Origin: Leucobacter musarum subsp. musarum
Lineage (GTDB): Bacteria > Actinomycetota > Actinomycetes > Actinomycetales > Microbacteriaceae
Assembly (NCBI RefSeq): GCF_001273845.1
Contig: NZ_JHBW01000087.1
Coordinates: forward strand, 434,001-498,000
Direction of reading: 5' to 3'
Length of the DNA: 64,000 bases
Each line of letters opens with the position of its first letter. Within the stretch, counting starts at the first letter, position 1. Below are positions 35,230 through 43,352 of this stretch, piece by piece. Under the pieces are notes generated by a model. The model had not been told where the DNA came from. It saw only the letters and a list, made by a program, of their open reading frames with translations, and ran no database searches. Both the position numbers and the translations under genes were made by a program.

Positions 35230-36180
35230 TCAGGTGCGCCGCTTCTGGCACCTCGGGCAGAAGTGCGACCCACGTCCACCGAAGGTGATGCGCTTGATGG
35301 GGGTGCCGCACCGCGGGCAGGGCTGCCCGGTGCGACCGTATGCGTTGAGTGAGTGCGCGAAATACCCTGCCTGCCCGTTCACGTTGACGTACTGCGCATC
35401 AAAGCTCGTGCCGCCCTCGACGAGAGCCTGTGCGAACACCGCACGCAACAGTGCGAGCAACTCCACTGCCTTGCGCGGGCCGACCGCGCTGCCGGGTGTC
35501 TCTGGGTGCAGGCGTGCTCGCCAGAGCGCCTCATCGGCGTAGATGTTACCCACACCGCTGATCAGCGTCTGATCGAGCAGCAGCTTCTTGACCCCGGAAG
35601 TACGCGAGCGCAGCGCGGCGATGAAACGGGCATCGTCGAAGGCCTGGTCAAGCGGGTCGCGCGCGATGTGCGCGGCCTGCGTCGGAATCACGCCGGGCCC
35701 GTCGTTCGCCGGGTGCAGCGCATCGAGCGCCAGCGATCCGAACAGCCGCTGGTCGGCGAAGTCGACCCGCAGCTCACCGTGGTCTGGGTGCGCGATCCAC
35801 AGCCGAATGCGCACGTGCCGGTCGTCGACCGCGTCGTGCGCGCGCAGCAACACCTGGCCGCTCATGCCGAGGTGCGCGAGCAGCGCTAGCGGCTCCCCCG
35901 CGGCTGACCGACCGCTCGTCGGCACCCACAGGAACTTGCCTCGACGCTCGGGTGCCGCCAGCGTGAGTCCGGTCACGCGCCGCTCGAAATCGGCAGAGCG
36001 TGCCGCGCCAGCCGCAGCCGTCAGTGTCACTCCGTGGCCGCCGAGACCATCGTCGCCCGCAGTCGGCAGATGGCGCTTCAACGCGCGCGGATCCATGACC
36101 TGAGCCGAAACGACGCGGGCGCCGGTCACGGCGGGCGCCAACCCGGCGCGCACCACCTCGACTTCGGGGAGTTCAGGCAC
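35230..36180 (-). CDS. mutM: Formamidopyrimidine-DNA glycosylase (Fpg/MutM)
   Basis: Bifunctional glycosylase/AP lyase that removes 8-oxoguanine and formamidopyrimidines, 316 aa. The catalytic N-terminal Pro and Glu are in MPELPEVEVVRAGL. The beta-hairpin lysine motif RRGKFLW lies at about 79-85, the H2TH region (LLDQTLISGVGNIYADEALW) at about 200-220, and the zinc finger CPRCGTPIKRITFGGRGSHFCPRCQ at the end. ATG at 36180 overlaps the end of rnc by 8 bp. A 74%-identical copy of its last 46 residues lies 3 kb away at 32249. Confidence 0.97.
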   Translation of the reverse strand: MPELPEVEVVRAGLAPAVTGARVVSAQVMDPRALKRHLPTAGDDGLGGHGVTLTAAAGAARSADFERRVTGLTLAAPERRGKFLWVPTSGRSAAGEPLALLAHLGMSGQVLLRAHDAVDDRHVRIRLWIAHPDHGELRVDFADQRLFGSLALDALHPANDGPGVIPTQAAHIARDPLDQAFDDARFIAALRSRTSGVKKLLLDQTLISGVGNIYADEALWRARLHPETPGSAVGPRKAVELLALLRAVFAQALVEGGTSFDAQYVNVNGQAGYFAHSLNAYGRTGQPCPRCGTPIKRITFGGRGSHFCPRCQKRRT

Positions 36181-36913
36181 GCCGGCGCTTCGCGGGCGTG
36201 CGCAGTCGATTCACGGCGTCGCGAGCCGCGGCAAGTTCGGCGGCTTTCTTGCTGGTCCCTGCCCCCTCGCCGACGATGCCATCGAGAACCACCCTCGACG
36301 TGTACCGTCGGTCGTGGTCGGGGCCGGTGCCGCGCGTTTCGAACGGCGGGTGCGGCAGCCCGCGGCGCGAGGCCTCCTGCTGCAGTGAGGTTTTCGGGTC
36401 GAGCGCCTCGAGCGACTCGAGGAACCGATCGGTGTCTTCGAGCAGTGGCTCGATCAGATCGAGCACGAAGCGGGTTGCGGTCGCCGGGTCGGTGGAGAGG
36501 TAGACCGCTCCGATTACCGCCTCAACTGCATCGGCGAGCAGCGAATCCTTGTCGCGCCCACCGGTGAGTTCTTCACCTTTGCCGAGACGCAGCAGTTCTC
36601 CGATGCCGTGCTGTCGAGCGACTTCGGCAAGCGCGACAGTCGACACCAGTGCGGCGCGGCGCTTCGCGAGCTCGCCCTCACTGAAATCGGGGAAGGTCTC
36701 GTAGAGCTTCACGGTGACGGCCTGCCCCAGCACCGAGTCGCCGAGAAACTCGAGTCGCTCGTTGTGCGGCGCACTGCCGTGCTCGTACGCCCATGAGCGA
36801 TGCGTCAGAGCCAGTTGAATCAGTTCGGGATCGGCCCGAACGCCGAATGCAAGGAGAAAGCCGCCGGGGTCCCCTTCCGGGGAGCCCGACGGCTCTACAA
36901 CGCTCTGGGTCAA
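36173..36913 (-). CDS. rnc: Ribonuclease III
   Basis: Double-strand-specific endoribonuclease for rRNA and mRNA processing, 246 aa from the chosen start. The catalytic signature NERLEFLGDSVLG lies at about 56-68 and the second acidic site LLADAVEAVIGAVYL at about 122-136. A C-terminal dsRNA-binding domain ends in GEGAGTSKKAAELAAARDA. TTG at 36913 is the only in-frame start between the rpmF stop and the conserved LALTHRSW; there is no good ribosome site, so initiation may be coupled to rpmF. A strong hairpin (36860-36893) lies in its first codons. Confidence 0.93.
   Translation of the reverse strand: MTQSVVEPSGSPEGDPGGFLLAFGVRADPELIQLALTHRSWAYEHGSAPHNERLEFLGDSVLGQAVTVKLYETFPDFSEGELAKRRAALVSTVALAEVARQHGIGELLRLGKGEELTGGRDKDSLLADAVEAVIGAVYLSTDPATATRFVLDLIEPLLEDTDRFLESLEALDPKTSLQQEASRRGLPHPPFETRGTGPDHDRRYTSRVVLDGIVGEGAGTSKKAAELAAARDAVNRLRTPAKRRRA
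36860..36893 (-). terminator. Strong hairpin after rpmF, inside the 5' end of rnc
   Basis: On the minus strand the left arm (GCCG, CGGG, TCCCC) pairs with the right arm (GGGGA, CCCG, CGGC) around a GGAA tetraloop, with one mismatch and one G-T pair. It is followed by TTTCTCCTT. This fits an intrinsic terminator of rpmF with readthrough, or an RNase III cleavage site for self-control as described for the rpmF-rnc (absB) transcripts of Streptomyces. Confidence 0.6.
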
Positions 36914-36914
36914 C

Positions 36915-37118
36915 TCAGGCGTCAGCGACCTTGCGGCCCTTGTACTCGAGGAAGAGGGCGTTGCCCTGCGAATCCTCGACCACGCGGGCGCGGTGCGGGA
37001 GGCTGTACACGGTGCGGCCGTTTTCAACGGTCTTCACCAGAGTGGGGGCCTCGGCCTTCCACGCCGAACGGCGGTGGCGGGTGTTCGATCGCGACGTCTT
37101 CCGCTTGGGAACAGCCAT
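36915..37118 (-). CDS. rpmF: 50S ribosomal protein L32
   Basis: Large-subunit ribosomal protein, 67 aa. The start [21 protein letters not shown] is unmistakable. It lacks the paired cysteines of zinc-binding L32 forms (it is the C-minus type). ATG at 37118 has a GGAAAGAG site. It lies 13 bp after the DUF177 gene, the usual pairing. Confidence 0.97.
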   Translation of the reverse strand: MAVPKRKTSRSNTRHRRSAWKAEAPTLVKTVENGRTVYSLPHRARVVEDSQGNALFLEYKGRKVADA

Positions 37119-37131
37119 GATGCTCTCTTTC

Positions 37132-37716
37132 CTACTTGCTTTCGGACTCGGGAGTCTCACCCGAGCCGTGGTCTTCTTCAGCCTCGACTGCGTTGGTCTT
37201 CGCGCCTTCCGGAGCAAAACCCGCCAGCGCCGCCCACCGCGGATCTACATCCGTGGTGTTTGCCACCGCAGCCTCGGTGTCGCGCAGCTCACCGGACTCG
37301 GGATCGAGTCCCGGACAGTCCGGACGACACACAGGCTGGAACGGCAGTGCAAGCACTACCGCGTCTCGGAGCGGGGGTTCAAGATCCACGTGATCACCGT
37401 GAACCCCATACTCTTCGGCCTCCGTAGGAGTATACGCGAAAAGTTCCTGGAACTCGACTTGAAACGGCGTGGTGAAATCTTTCAGGCATCGACCGCACTC
37501 GGCGTGCATGGTCGTCGCGATCTCGGTCGAAGCCAGAATGCCCTCGTGCACCGATTCGAGACGCACATCGAGATCGAGTTCGACACCCGCAGGAATCTCA
37601 GCGAGCCCCTCGCCGAACTTCTCGGGAACCGTCAGCGTGCGCGAACGTTCGCGCATCTCCCCCGGACGGTTGATGATGTCGCGGATATTCTCCTCGTAGA
37701 CACGGCTCTTACTCAC
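37132..37716 (-). CDS. DUF177 / YceD family protein
   Basis: 194 aa. YceD-type proteins are linked to 23S rRNA and ribosome assembly, and the gene is almost always next to rpmF, as here. Paired cysteines CGRC (about 74-77) and CRPDC (about 129-133) form the probable metal site, and the acidic C-terminus is typical. GTG at 37716 lies 6 nt after TAGACT (37723-37728), so leaderless; the transcript probably carries DUF177-rpmF and possibly rnc. Confidence 0.92.
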   Translation of the reverse strand: MSKSRVYEENIRDIINRPGEMRERSRTLTVPEKFGEGLAEIPAGVELDLDVRLESVHEGILASTEIATTMHAECGRCLKDFTTPFQVEFQELFAYTPTEAEEYGVHGDHVDLEPPLRDAVVLALPFQPVCRPDCPGLDPESGELRDTEAAVANTTDVDPRWAALAGFAPEGAKTNAVEAEEDHGSGETPESESK

Positions 37717-37746
37717 CGAAGCAGTCTACCGCGTGCGCGCCCGGGC

Positions 37747-38238
37747 CTATGCCGGGTGACGCTTCTCGAGGAAGCGGGCGACGGCGTCGGGAACGTACGG
37801 GCTGACATCGCCACCCATCTCGGAGACCTGTCGCACCAGCGTGCTCGAGACGTGGGCATGCGCCGGGTCCGGCAGCATGAACACGGTCTCGACGTCAGCG
37901 AGACTGCGATTCATGATGGCCATGGGGGTTTCGTACGACACATCGATCTGCGACCGGATGCCTTTCACGAGCACCGAGGCATCGACCTCGGTGCAGTAGT
38001 CGACGAGCAGCCCAACCGACCATGATGCGACGGTGATGTTGGCAGGTGCGCCGGCGTCGGCGAGCGACTTCTGAATGAGCGACATGCGCTCGGTGATCGG
38101 CAGCATCGCCGTCTTATTCGGATTGTGCACCACCAGCACGTGCAGCTCATCGAAGATGCGCGCTGCGCGCAGAATGACATCGAGGTGCCCCATCGTGACC
38201 GGGTCGAAGGAGCCGGGAACCACAGCGATTTTCGTCAT
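37747..38238 (-). CDS. coaD: Phosphopantetheine adenylyltransferase
   Basis: Converts 4'-phosphopantetheine and ATP to dephospho-CoA, 163 aa. The nucleotidyltransferase motif [15 protein letters not shown] (about 8-22), [12 protein letters not shown] (about 92-103) and the C-terminal [22 protein letters not shown] are diagnostic. ATG at 38238 lies 6 nt after TAGGCT (38245-38250). It is followed by DUF177-rpmF-rnc-mutM. The usual upstream partner rsmD is 11.5 kb away in this genome. Confidence 0.97.
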   Translation of the reverse strand: MTKIAVVPGSFDPVTMGHLDVILRAARIFDELHVLVVHNPNKTAMLPITERMSLIQKSLADAGAPANITVASWSVGLLVDYCTEVDASVLVKGIRSQIDVSYETPMAIMNRSLADVETVFMLPDPAHAHVSSTLVRQVSEMGGDVSPYVPDAVARFLEKRHPA

Positions 38239-38306
38239 GGCTTCAGCCTAGGGGGTGACCCATGCCCCTGAGCCTGAGGTCCGCTGTGATCTGCGATCCG
38301 GTGCGA

Positions 38307-39275
38307 TCAGTTCTCGGCCCGCCCGCGCCGCCAGTACCCCATGAACGCGACCGATTGACGGTCGATGCCGCGCTCTGCAACGAGATGCCGACGAATGAGT
38401 TTGATGGCACCGGCCTCACCCGCCAGCCACGCGTATCCCTCCGAAGATCGCGTGTCGCTCGCGGCCGGGGTTCCGGTCAGCGCGTCGACGCCGGGAACTT
38501 CCCAGAGGATGTCACGGTCCACGTCGATCTCCTGCAGCTCGTCCTGCGCCGCCGCCGCCGATCGCTCGACATCAACGAGCCCGCCCGGGAACACGGATTC
38601 GAGTCCGCGCACCGCCTCCACCAGAGCCGCACCCGGCGCAGCGGGATCGCGCTGCAGCACGGTGAGCTCGACTCGCCCCGACGCGAGCAGCGCATCTGCG
38701 TCGAGGAGTGCGGCGTCCGCGCGATCCGCCACTTCAAGAATGACGTGTGCGCAGGCCGTGGCTTCAAGCGATGCCAGAATCCCGGCGATCGCAGGAAGCG
38801 CCGTGTCGTCTCCGACGATCAAGAATCGTTCGGCGCGCTGCGGAGGGATCCACCCGACCGCGGTGTTCGGGCCGGCGAACTGCGCATCCGGGCCCAAAAT
38901 CGTCAGCGCGGCCCCCGGAATGGCTTGCTCTGCCCACGCCGAGGCCGGGCCGGGGTGGGTGTCGTGCCGCGCGAAATCGACCGTGACCCGCACCTCGCCG
39001 CCCGTGCGACTCACATCGCGCGGTGTGTACGTGCGCATCGGCGGCCGCTCATCATCGGCCATCGCCGCCCACGACTGGTACCAGCCGTCGCCGTTCTCCA
39101 GCGCGGGAATCTGGCCGTGCTCGTTGGGAAGCAGCAGCTTGATGCGCTGGTCGAGCCCCGCGAAACCGAATCGTTCGAGCTCGGGGCCGGCGAACACGAC
39201 ACGCACGAATCCCGGGGCCGGTCGGCTCACCTCGGTCGCGGTGACCTCGAACAAGCGGTAGGCGGTGGTGCTCAT
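38307..39275 (-). CDS. Siderophore-interacting protein (ferric-siderophore reductase)
   Basis: Flavin-dependent reductase of the SIP family that releases iron from imported ferric siderophores, 322 aa. The FAD-binding motif MRTYTPRDV (about 80-88), the NAD(P)H-binding segment FLIVGDDTALPAIAGIL (about 149-165) and the terminal GYWRRGRAE match the family. Its ATG overlaps the stop of the upstream ATPase gene (ATGA), so it is the last gene of a five-gene uptake operon and acts in the cytoplasm after import. Confidence 0.92.
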   Translation of the reverse strand: MSTTAYRLFEVTATEVSRPAPGFVRVVFAGPELERFGFAGLDQRIKLLLPNEHGQIPALENGDGWYQSWAAMADDERPPMRTYTPRDVSRTGGEVRVTVDFARHDTHPGPASAWAEQAIPGAALTILGPDAQFAGPNTAVGWIPPQRAERFLIVGDDTALPAIAGILASLEATACAHVILEVADRADAALLDADALLASGRVELTVLQRDPAAPGAALVEAVRGLESVFPGGLVDVERSAAAAQDELQEIDVDRDILWEVPGVDALTGTPAASDTRSSEGYAWLAGEAGAIKLIRRHLVAERGIDRQSVAFMGYWRRGRAEN

Positions 39276-40126
39276 GCGGTTCCTTCCGGGGCATCGGTGG
39301 GGGCTGTAGGTGCGCGCTGCGGCTCGGGATCGATGGGGTGCGGTGCTCCGACAGGGACGACCATCGGCGTGCCGGCAATGGGGTCGGGCACGATGACCGA
39401 AGCGAGTCCGAACACCTCGGCGATGAGCTGCTCGGTCACGATTTCACCGGGCGCGCCCTCTGCCACGATCTCACCGTGTCGCATGGCGATGAGGTGATCC
39501 GCGTAACGTGTCGCGAGGTTGAGCTCGTGCATCACCACCACGATCTGCGTGCCTCGAGTGCGTTGCAGCGTGACCAGCAGTTCAAGTAGTTCGACCTGGT
39601 GGGCGAGGTCGAGGTAGGTGGTCGGTTCGTCGAGCAGCAGGATGTCTGGCTCCTGCGCCAGGGCCATGGCGACCCACGCGCGCTGCCGCTGACCGCCCGA
39701 GAGCGCGTCAACGGATCGCTCGGCGAAGGCATCCATGTGGGTGAGGGCAAGCGCTTCGGCCACGACCTCATCATCATGCTGGTTGCGACGACCGAGCCAT
39801 TCGCGGTGCGGCGTACGCCCGCGATCGACCAATTCGGACACTGTGATGCCGTCGGGGGCGATCGGTGCCTGGGGCAGCAGGCCGATGATGCGTGCGACCT
39901 GCTTCGTGTGCAGGCGTTGGATCGGCTCGCCATTGAGCAGCACCGCACCGCTGCGGGCCTTCAGCAATCGTGCGAGCGTGCGCAGCAGCGTCGATTTTCC
40001 GCAGCCGTTCGCCCCCACGATCATCGTGATCCCCGATTCAGGAAGCACAAGGTCGAGGCCTGTGATCACCGGGTCGCCGTCGTAGCCGACGGTGAGGTCT
40101 TTCGCGGCGAGCAAGTGGGAGGTCAT
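39272..40126 (-). CDS. Iron-siderophore ABC transporter ATPase (FecE/FhuC type)
   Basis: Cytoplasmic ATPase of the siderophore importer, 284 aa. Walker A GANGCGKST (about 40-48), signature DALSGGQRQRAWVAMALAQ (about 140-158) and Walker B ILLLDEPTTYLD (about 161-172) are complete. The pattern PQAPIAPDGITVSELV is typical of FecE/FhuC ATPases. ATG at 40126 overlaps the stop of the permease. The C-terminal ~30 residues are Pro-rich and outside the fold. The frame is open much further upstream, but that part overlaps the permease. Confidence 0.94.
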   Translation of the reverse strand: MTSHLLAAKDLTVGYDGDPVITGLDLVLPESGITMIVGANGCGKSTLLRTLARLLKARSGAVLLNGEPIQRLHTKQVARIIGLLPQAPIAPDGITVSELVDRGRTPHREWLGRRNQHDDEVVAEALALTHMDAFAERSVDALSGGQRQRAWVAMALAQEPDILLLDEPTTYLDLAHQVELLELLVTLQRTRGTQIVVVMHELNLATRYADHLIAMRHGEIVAEGAPGEIVTEQLIAEVFGLASVIVPDPIAGTPMVVPVGAPHPIDPEPQRAPTAPTDAPEGTA

Positions 40127-41175
40127 ACTCGGGTCCTTCCCCGCATGAGCAGAACGATGAGGAACGGGGCGCCGATCGCCCCCGTGATCACGCCGATGGG
40201 CATAGCAGTCGGGAACGCATGCTGCGACACGGCATCGGCGAGCAACACGATGAGGGCACCGACCAGTGCCGATGCGAACGGACGCGACTCGGGGCGACGC
40301 ACGAGACGCGTGGCGATCGGCCCGGAGAGAAACGCGACGAATGCGATCGGCCCGGAAAGCGACGTGGCCACCGAAATGAGCAGCACCGCCAGCACGATGA
40401 GCAGCAAACGATCCCGCTGCTCGCGGACGCCGAGTGCTCGCGCCGTGTCGACGCTCAGCGCCAGAAGCGGAATGCGCCGCGCCGCGATCAAGGCGATGAC
40501 GAGCAGTGCGAACAGGATCGGCGCGATTGGCCGCAACTGGTCCCAGAGACTGCGCGAGAGTGAGCCGGTCATCCAGACCACGGCCTCGTGCGCCTGGTTC
40601 ACGTCGGTTCGGGTCAGCGCATACGCGATCACGGCTTGGAGGCCTGCGGCGACCGCGACCCCGGCGAGCACGAAGCGCATCCCCGAGAGACCGCGCTTCG
40701 ACGCGACCGCCCAGATGAGCAGCGCCGTGGCGAGCGCACCGATGACCGCGGCGGCCATCACCGTGGTACCCGAGGCGGCGAAGAAGGCGATCGACACGAC
40801 GGCCGCCGCACTGGCACCCGACGAGATGCCGATCACATCGGGGCTCGCGAGCACGTTGCGCAGCAGGGTCTGGAAGATGATGCCGCCGAGCCCGAACGCT
40901 GCCCCCACGAGCACCGCGCCGAGTGCCCGCGGCGCCCGAATCGTGCTGACCGAGAACGACACCCCGGGGATGCTTTCGCCGCGCAGTGCCGCAATGACCT
41001 GGTCGAGCGGCGTGAATTTCGTGCCCCAGACGAGCACCAGAGCGGCGAGCACTATGACGCCGCACGCGAGCACAGCGATCACGACGGCATCGCGGAGACG
41101 CCTACTGCGGCGATCTGCTCGCAGACGTTCGGGAGTCACGAGCGCGGGTGATCCGCCACTCACGATCTGGCTCAT
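40123..41175 (-). CDS. Iron-siderophore ABC transporter permease (FecCD, second)
   Basis: FecCD/BtuC-type membrane permease, 350 aa, with about nine or ten helices. Conserved features are the RAPRALGAVLVGAAFGLGG block (about 83-101), LASPDVIGISSGA (about 112-124) and the ATPase-contact region ARALGVREQRDRLLL. ATG at 41175 overlaps the stop of the first permease (ATGA). The pair presumably forms a heterodimeric channel. Confidence 0.94.
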   Translation of the reverse strand: MSQIVSGGSPALVTPERLRADRRSRRLRDAVVIAVLACGVIVLAALVLVWGTKFTPLDQVIAALRGESIPGVSFSVSTIRAPRALGAVLVGAAFGLGGIIFQTLLRNVLASPDVIGISSGASAAAVVSIAFFAASGTTVMAAAVIGALATALLIWAVASKRGLSGMRFVLAGVAVAAGLQAVIAYALTRTDVNQAHEAVVWMTGSLSRSLWDQLRPIAPILFALLVIALIAARRIPLLALSVDTARALGVREQRDRLLLIVLAVLLISVATSLSGPIAFVAFLSGPIATRLVRRPESRPFASALVGALIVLLADAVSQHAFPTAMPIGVITGAIGAPFLIVLLMRGRTRV

Positions 41176-42206
41176 ACTCCCACCATCCGCCCGCGTCGCA
41201 GCAGCACGATGAAGATCGGCGCCCCGATCGCCGCCGTGACGATGCCGACCTCGAGCACGCCCGGGCGGGCGATAACGCGACCTGCGACATCGCAGACGAG
41301 CAAGAACGCAGCGCCGACCGCGGCCGAGAGCGGCACGATACGTCGATAGTCGGTCCCCGCGAACGCGCGTACCGCGTGCGGCACCGCCAGACCGACGAAC
41401 CCGATGGGCCCGGCGAGCGCCGTCGCCGTACCGCAGAGCAGCACCACGGCACCCGCGCTGGTCACGCGCAGCAGGCCGACCTGCACGCCGAGCCCGCGCG
41501 CGGCGTCGTCGCCCAGCGCGAGCGCGTTGAGCTTTCCCGAGCTGAACACCGCGAGCACCGCACCAAGCATGAGGAAACCCGACAGCTGGGCAAGCGTCTC
41601 CGGCGTCGCGCCGGTGAGCGAACCGAGCTGCCAGAACCGGTACCGGTCGAGCGTGTTCTGGTCGAAGATGATGATCGCCGCGATACCCGACCCGGCCAGC
41701 GCCGTGATCGCGGCACCCGCGAGCGCGAGCGTCACGGGCGTCGCTCCCCCGGGGCTCGCCGCAGCGGCGAGATAGCCGAGCGCCACCGCGACGCCGGCTC
41801 CCGCGAACGCGAGCCACACGGTCGCGAACGGTTGCTGCAACCCGAACACCGACATGCCGAGCACCACGAACAGCGCCGCACCGGCGTTCACACCGAGCAG
41901 ACCTGGATCGGCGAGCGGATTGCGCGCCATGCCTTGCATCAACGATCCACCCATGCCGAGCGCGGCGCCCACGAGCAGCCCCGTGATGGTGGTCGGAACG
42001 CGCGACAGCACGGCCGCCTGATCGGTCGATGCCGCATCAGGATGCGTGAACGCCGCCCACGCCGTCGCGAGCGAGACGTCGCGCGCGCCGATCGTCAGCG
42101 ACAGCAGCACCGCGGCGATCAGCACGACCACCGCGACGGTCAGCATGAGGCTCAGCGGACGCCGCCGCCGAGTGACTCGGGCGACCGCCGCAGTGGCAGC
42201 GGTCAC
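41172..42206 (-). CDS. Iron-siderophore ABC transporter permease (FecCD, first)
   Basis: FecCD-family permease, 344 aa, partner of the next gene. Conserved blocks: RVPTTITGLLVGAALGMGG, NPLADPGLLGVNAGA, ARGLGVQVGLLR and GPIGFVGLAVPHAVR. The N-terminus is a short Arg-rich cytoplasmic tail. GTG at 42206 overlaps the stop of the binding-protein gene (GTGA). A longer frame upstream to 42260 overlaps that gene and is rejected. Confidence 0.94.
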   Translation of the reverse strand: MTAATAAVARVTRRRRPLSLMLTVAVVVLIAAVLLSLTIGARDVSLATAWAAFTHPDAASTDQAAVLSRVPTTITGLLVGAALGMGGSLMQGMARNPLADPGLLGVNAGAALFVVLGMSVFGLQQPFATVWLAFAGAGVAVALGYLAAAASPGGATPVTLALAGAAITALAGSGIAAIIIFDQNTLDRYRFWQLGSLTGATPETLAQLSGFLMLGAVLAVFSSGKLNALALGDDAARGLGVQVGLLRVTSAGAVVLLCGTATALAGPIGFVGLAVPHAVRAFAGTDYRRIVPLSAAVGAAFLLVCDVAGRVIARPGVLEVGIVTAAIGAPIFIVLLRRGRMVGV

Positions 42207-43249
42207 TTGACCTTGGCTGCGGCGTCGTCGAGGCGCTGCGTGAGATTGTCGATCGCCCACGGGATCGACAGCACCGAGGGCGAGGAGAGTGCCATCAGCA
42301 CGTCCTCATCATTGGTGAGCACGACGGTGCCGTTCGCGACCGCCGGAATCTTGCTGAGCAGCGGATCCTTCTCGAGCGTCGACAGGTCGCCGCCCTGCAC
42401 GAACATGATCGCGACGTCGGCGTCGAGCTTGTCGGCCTGCTCAGCGCTGATACTGAACACGAAACCCGATTCGTTCTTCGAGAGCTCTTCCACACCCGGG
42501 GCGATCGTGAGGCCGAGGTCCTGCAAGAACTGCACGCGGGTATCTGCCGGCGTGTACACCTGAATCTTTCCGAGATCCGCCGCATCCACCCAGGCGACCA
42601 TGCCGGTCTTCCCGGCGAGGTCAGGATGCTGTGCGAGCGCGTCAGCAATGGTCTTTTCGGTCTGGCTCACGAGTTCCGTGGCCTGCTGCTCCTTGCCGAG
42701 CGCCTTGCCGACGAGCTCGGTGGTATCGCGCCAGCTTGTGCCGTACGGCTGGCCCGGGTAGGCGACCGTCGGTGCGATCTCGCTGAGGGTGCTGAAATCC
42801 TGATCCGAGAGCCCGGAGTTCGCGGCCAGGATCACATCGGGCTCGGTGTCCGCGATCTTCTCGAAGGGAACGCCGTCCATTTCGGAGTACAGCACGGGGG
42901 TCTCCGCGTCGGCCTGCGTGAGCGCGTCACTGATCCACTCGAGCACGCCGTCACCGTCAGTGTCGCCGTAGCTCTGCTCCGGCATGCCCACCGGAATCGA
43001 GCCGAGCGCGATCGCCGCATCCGCACTGCCCCAACCCACGATTGCGGGGCGCTCGGGCTGCGCGCCGATCGTGGTCTCGCCGAGTGCGTGGGTGATGGTC
43101 ACCGGGAACTCGCCGCTCGAAGCGTTGGAGTCACCTGCGGTGTCGCCGGAACCGCTCGAGCAGGCGGCGAGAGCGAGCGCCAGCACGCCGGCGCCAGCGG
43201 CCCCGGCAATTCGCAGCGCACGACGGTGAGGCATCGTTCGAGTGGTCAA
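42203..43249 (-). CDS. Iron-siderophore substrate-binding lipoprotein (FecB type)
   Basis: Extracytoplasmic receptor of the siderophore importer, 348 aa. A lipoprotein signal ends in LALALAAC with the lipid-bearing Cys at residue 30. A type-III binding fold follows, with HALGETTIGAQPERPAIVGWG near the start, EPDVILAANSGLSDQD, and a C-terminal SIPWAIDNLTQRLDDA. TTG at 43249 has AGGAG five bases upstream; an internal ATG (43234) is possible. It is the first gene of the five-gene operon. A TATGAT -10 box lies at 43277-43282. I find no iron box close by. Confidence 0.92.
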   Translation of the reverse strand: MTTRTMPHRRALRIAGAAGAGVLALALAACSSGSGDTAGDSNASSGEFPVTITHALGETTIGAQPERPAIVGWGSADAAIALGSIPVGMPEQSYGDTDGDGVLEWISDALTQADAETPVLYSEMDGVPFEKIADTEPDVILAANSGLSDQDFSTLSEIAPTVAYPGQPYGTSWRDTTELVGKALGKEQQATELVSQTEKTIADALAQHPDLAGKTGMVAWVDAADLGKIQVYTPADTRVQFLQDLGLTIAPGVEELSKNESGFVFSISAEQADKLDADVAIMFVQGGDLSTLEKDPLLSKIPAVANGTVVLTNDEDVLMALSSPSVLSIPWAIDNLTQRLDDAAAKVK

Positions 43250-43276
43250 CGGATCTCCTTCGTCATGAAACATCAG

Positions 43277-43282
43277 ATCATA
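43277..43282 (-). promoter_or_regulatory. Candidate -10 box of the siderophore operon
   Basis: TATGAT on the minus strand, 28 nt before the TTG of the binding-protein gene, followed by a leader with AGGAG. Confidence 0.45.
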
Positions 43283-43352
43283 CGAAGCTTACACTTGCTC
43301 GTCGCCTGTGCCGCCTGCACCGTGTCCAGGTTTCAGCCTCGCACCAGCGGCA

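Larger units (their letters stand above)
32249..35232. mobile_element. Probable genomic island inserted at the mutM 3' end
   Basis: The segment is bounded by two diverged copies of the mutM 3' end in direct orientation (32249-32395 and 35230-35376). It has lower G+C than its surroundings: two 60-base lines counted inside give 53% and 58%, against 70% for a line in rsmD. It holds a protein kinase gene and a divergent DUF1643 gene plus noncoding ends. No integrase, transposase or terminal inverted repeat is seen, so the mechanism is unknown. An alternative is a degenerate second mutM-like gene deleted down to its 3' end. Confidence 0.6.

Noticed and set aside
39272-41065. A 597-codon frame that looks like a fused permease-ATPase
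   Set aside because: Only the last 284 codons match an ATPase; the front is Arg/His-rich and overlaps the true permease frame.
43250-43300. Possible DtxR box before the siderophore operon
   Set aside because: The best alignment I could make (around 43283-43297) matches only about half of the core positions.
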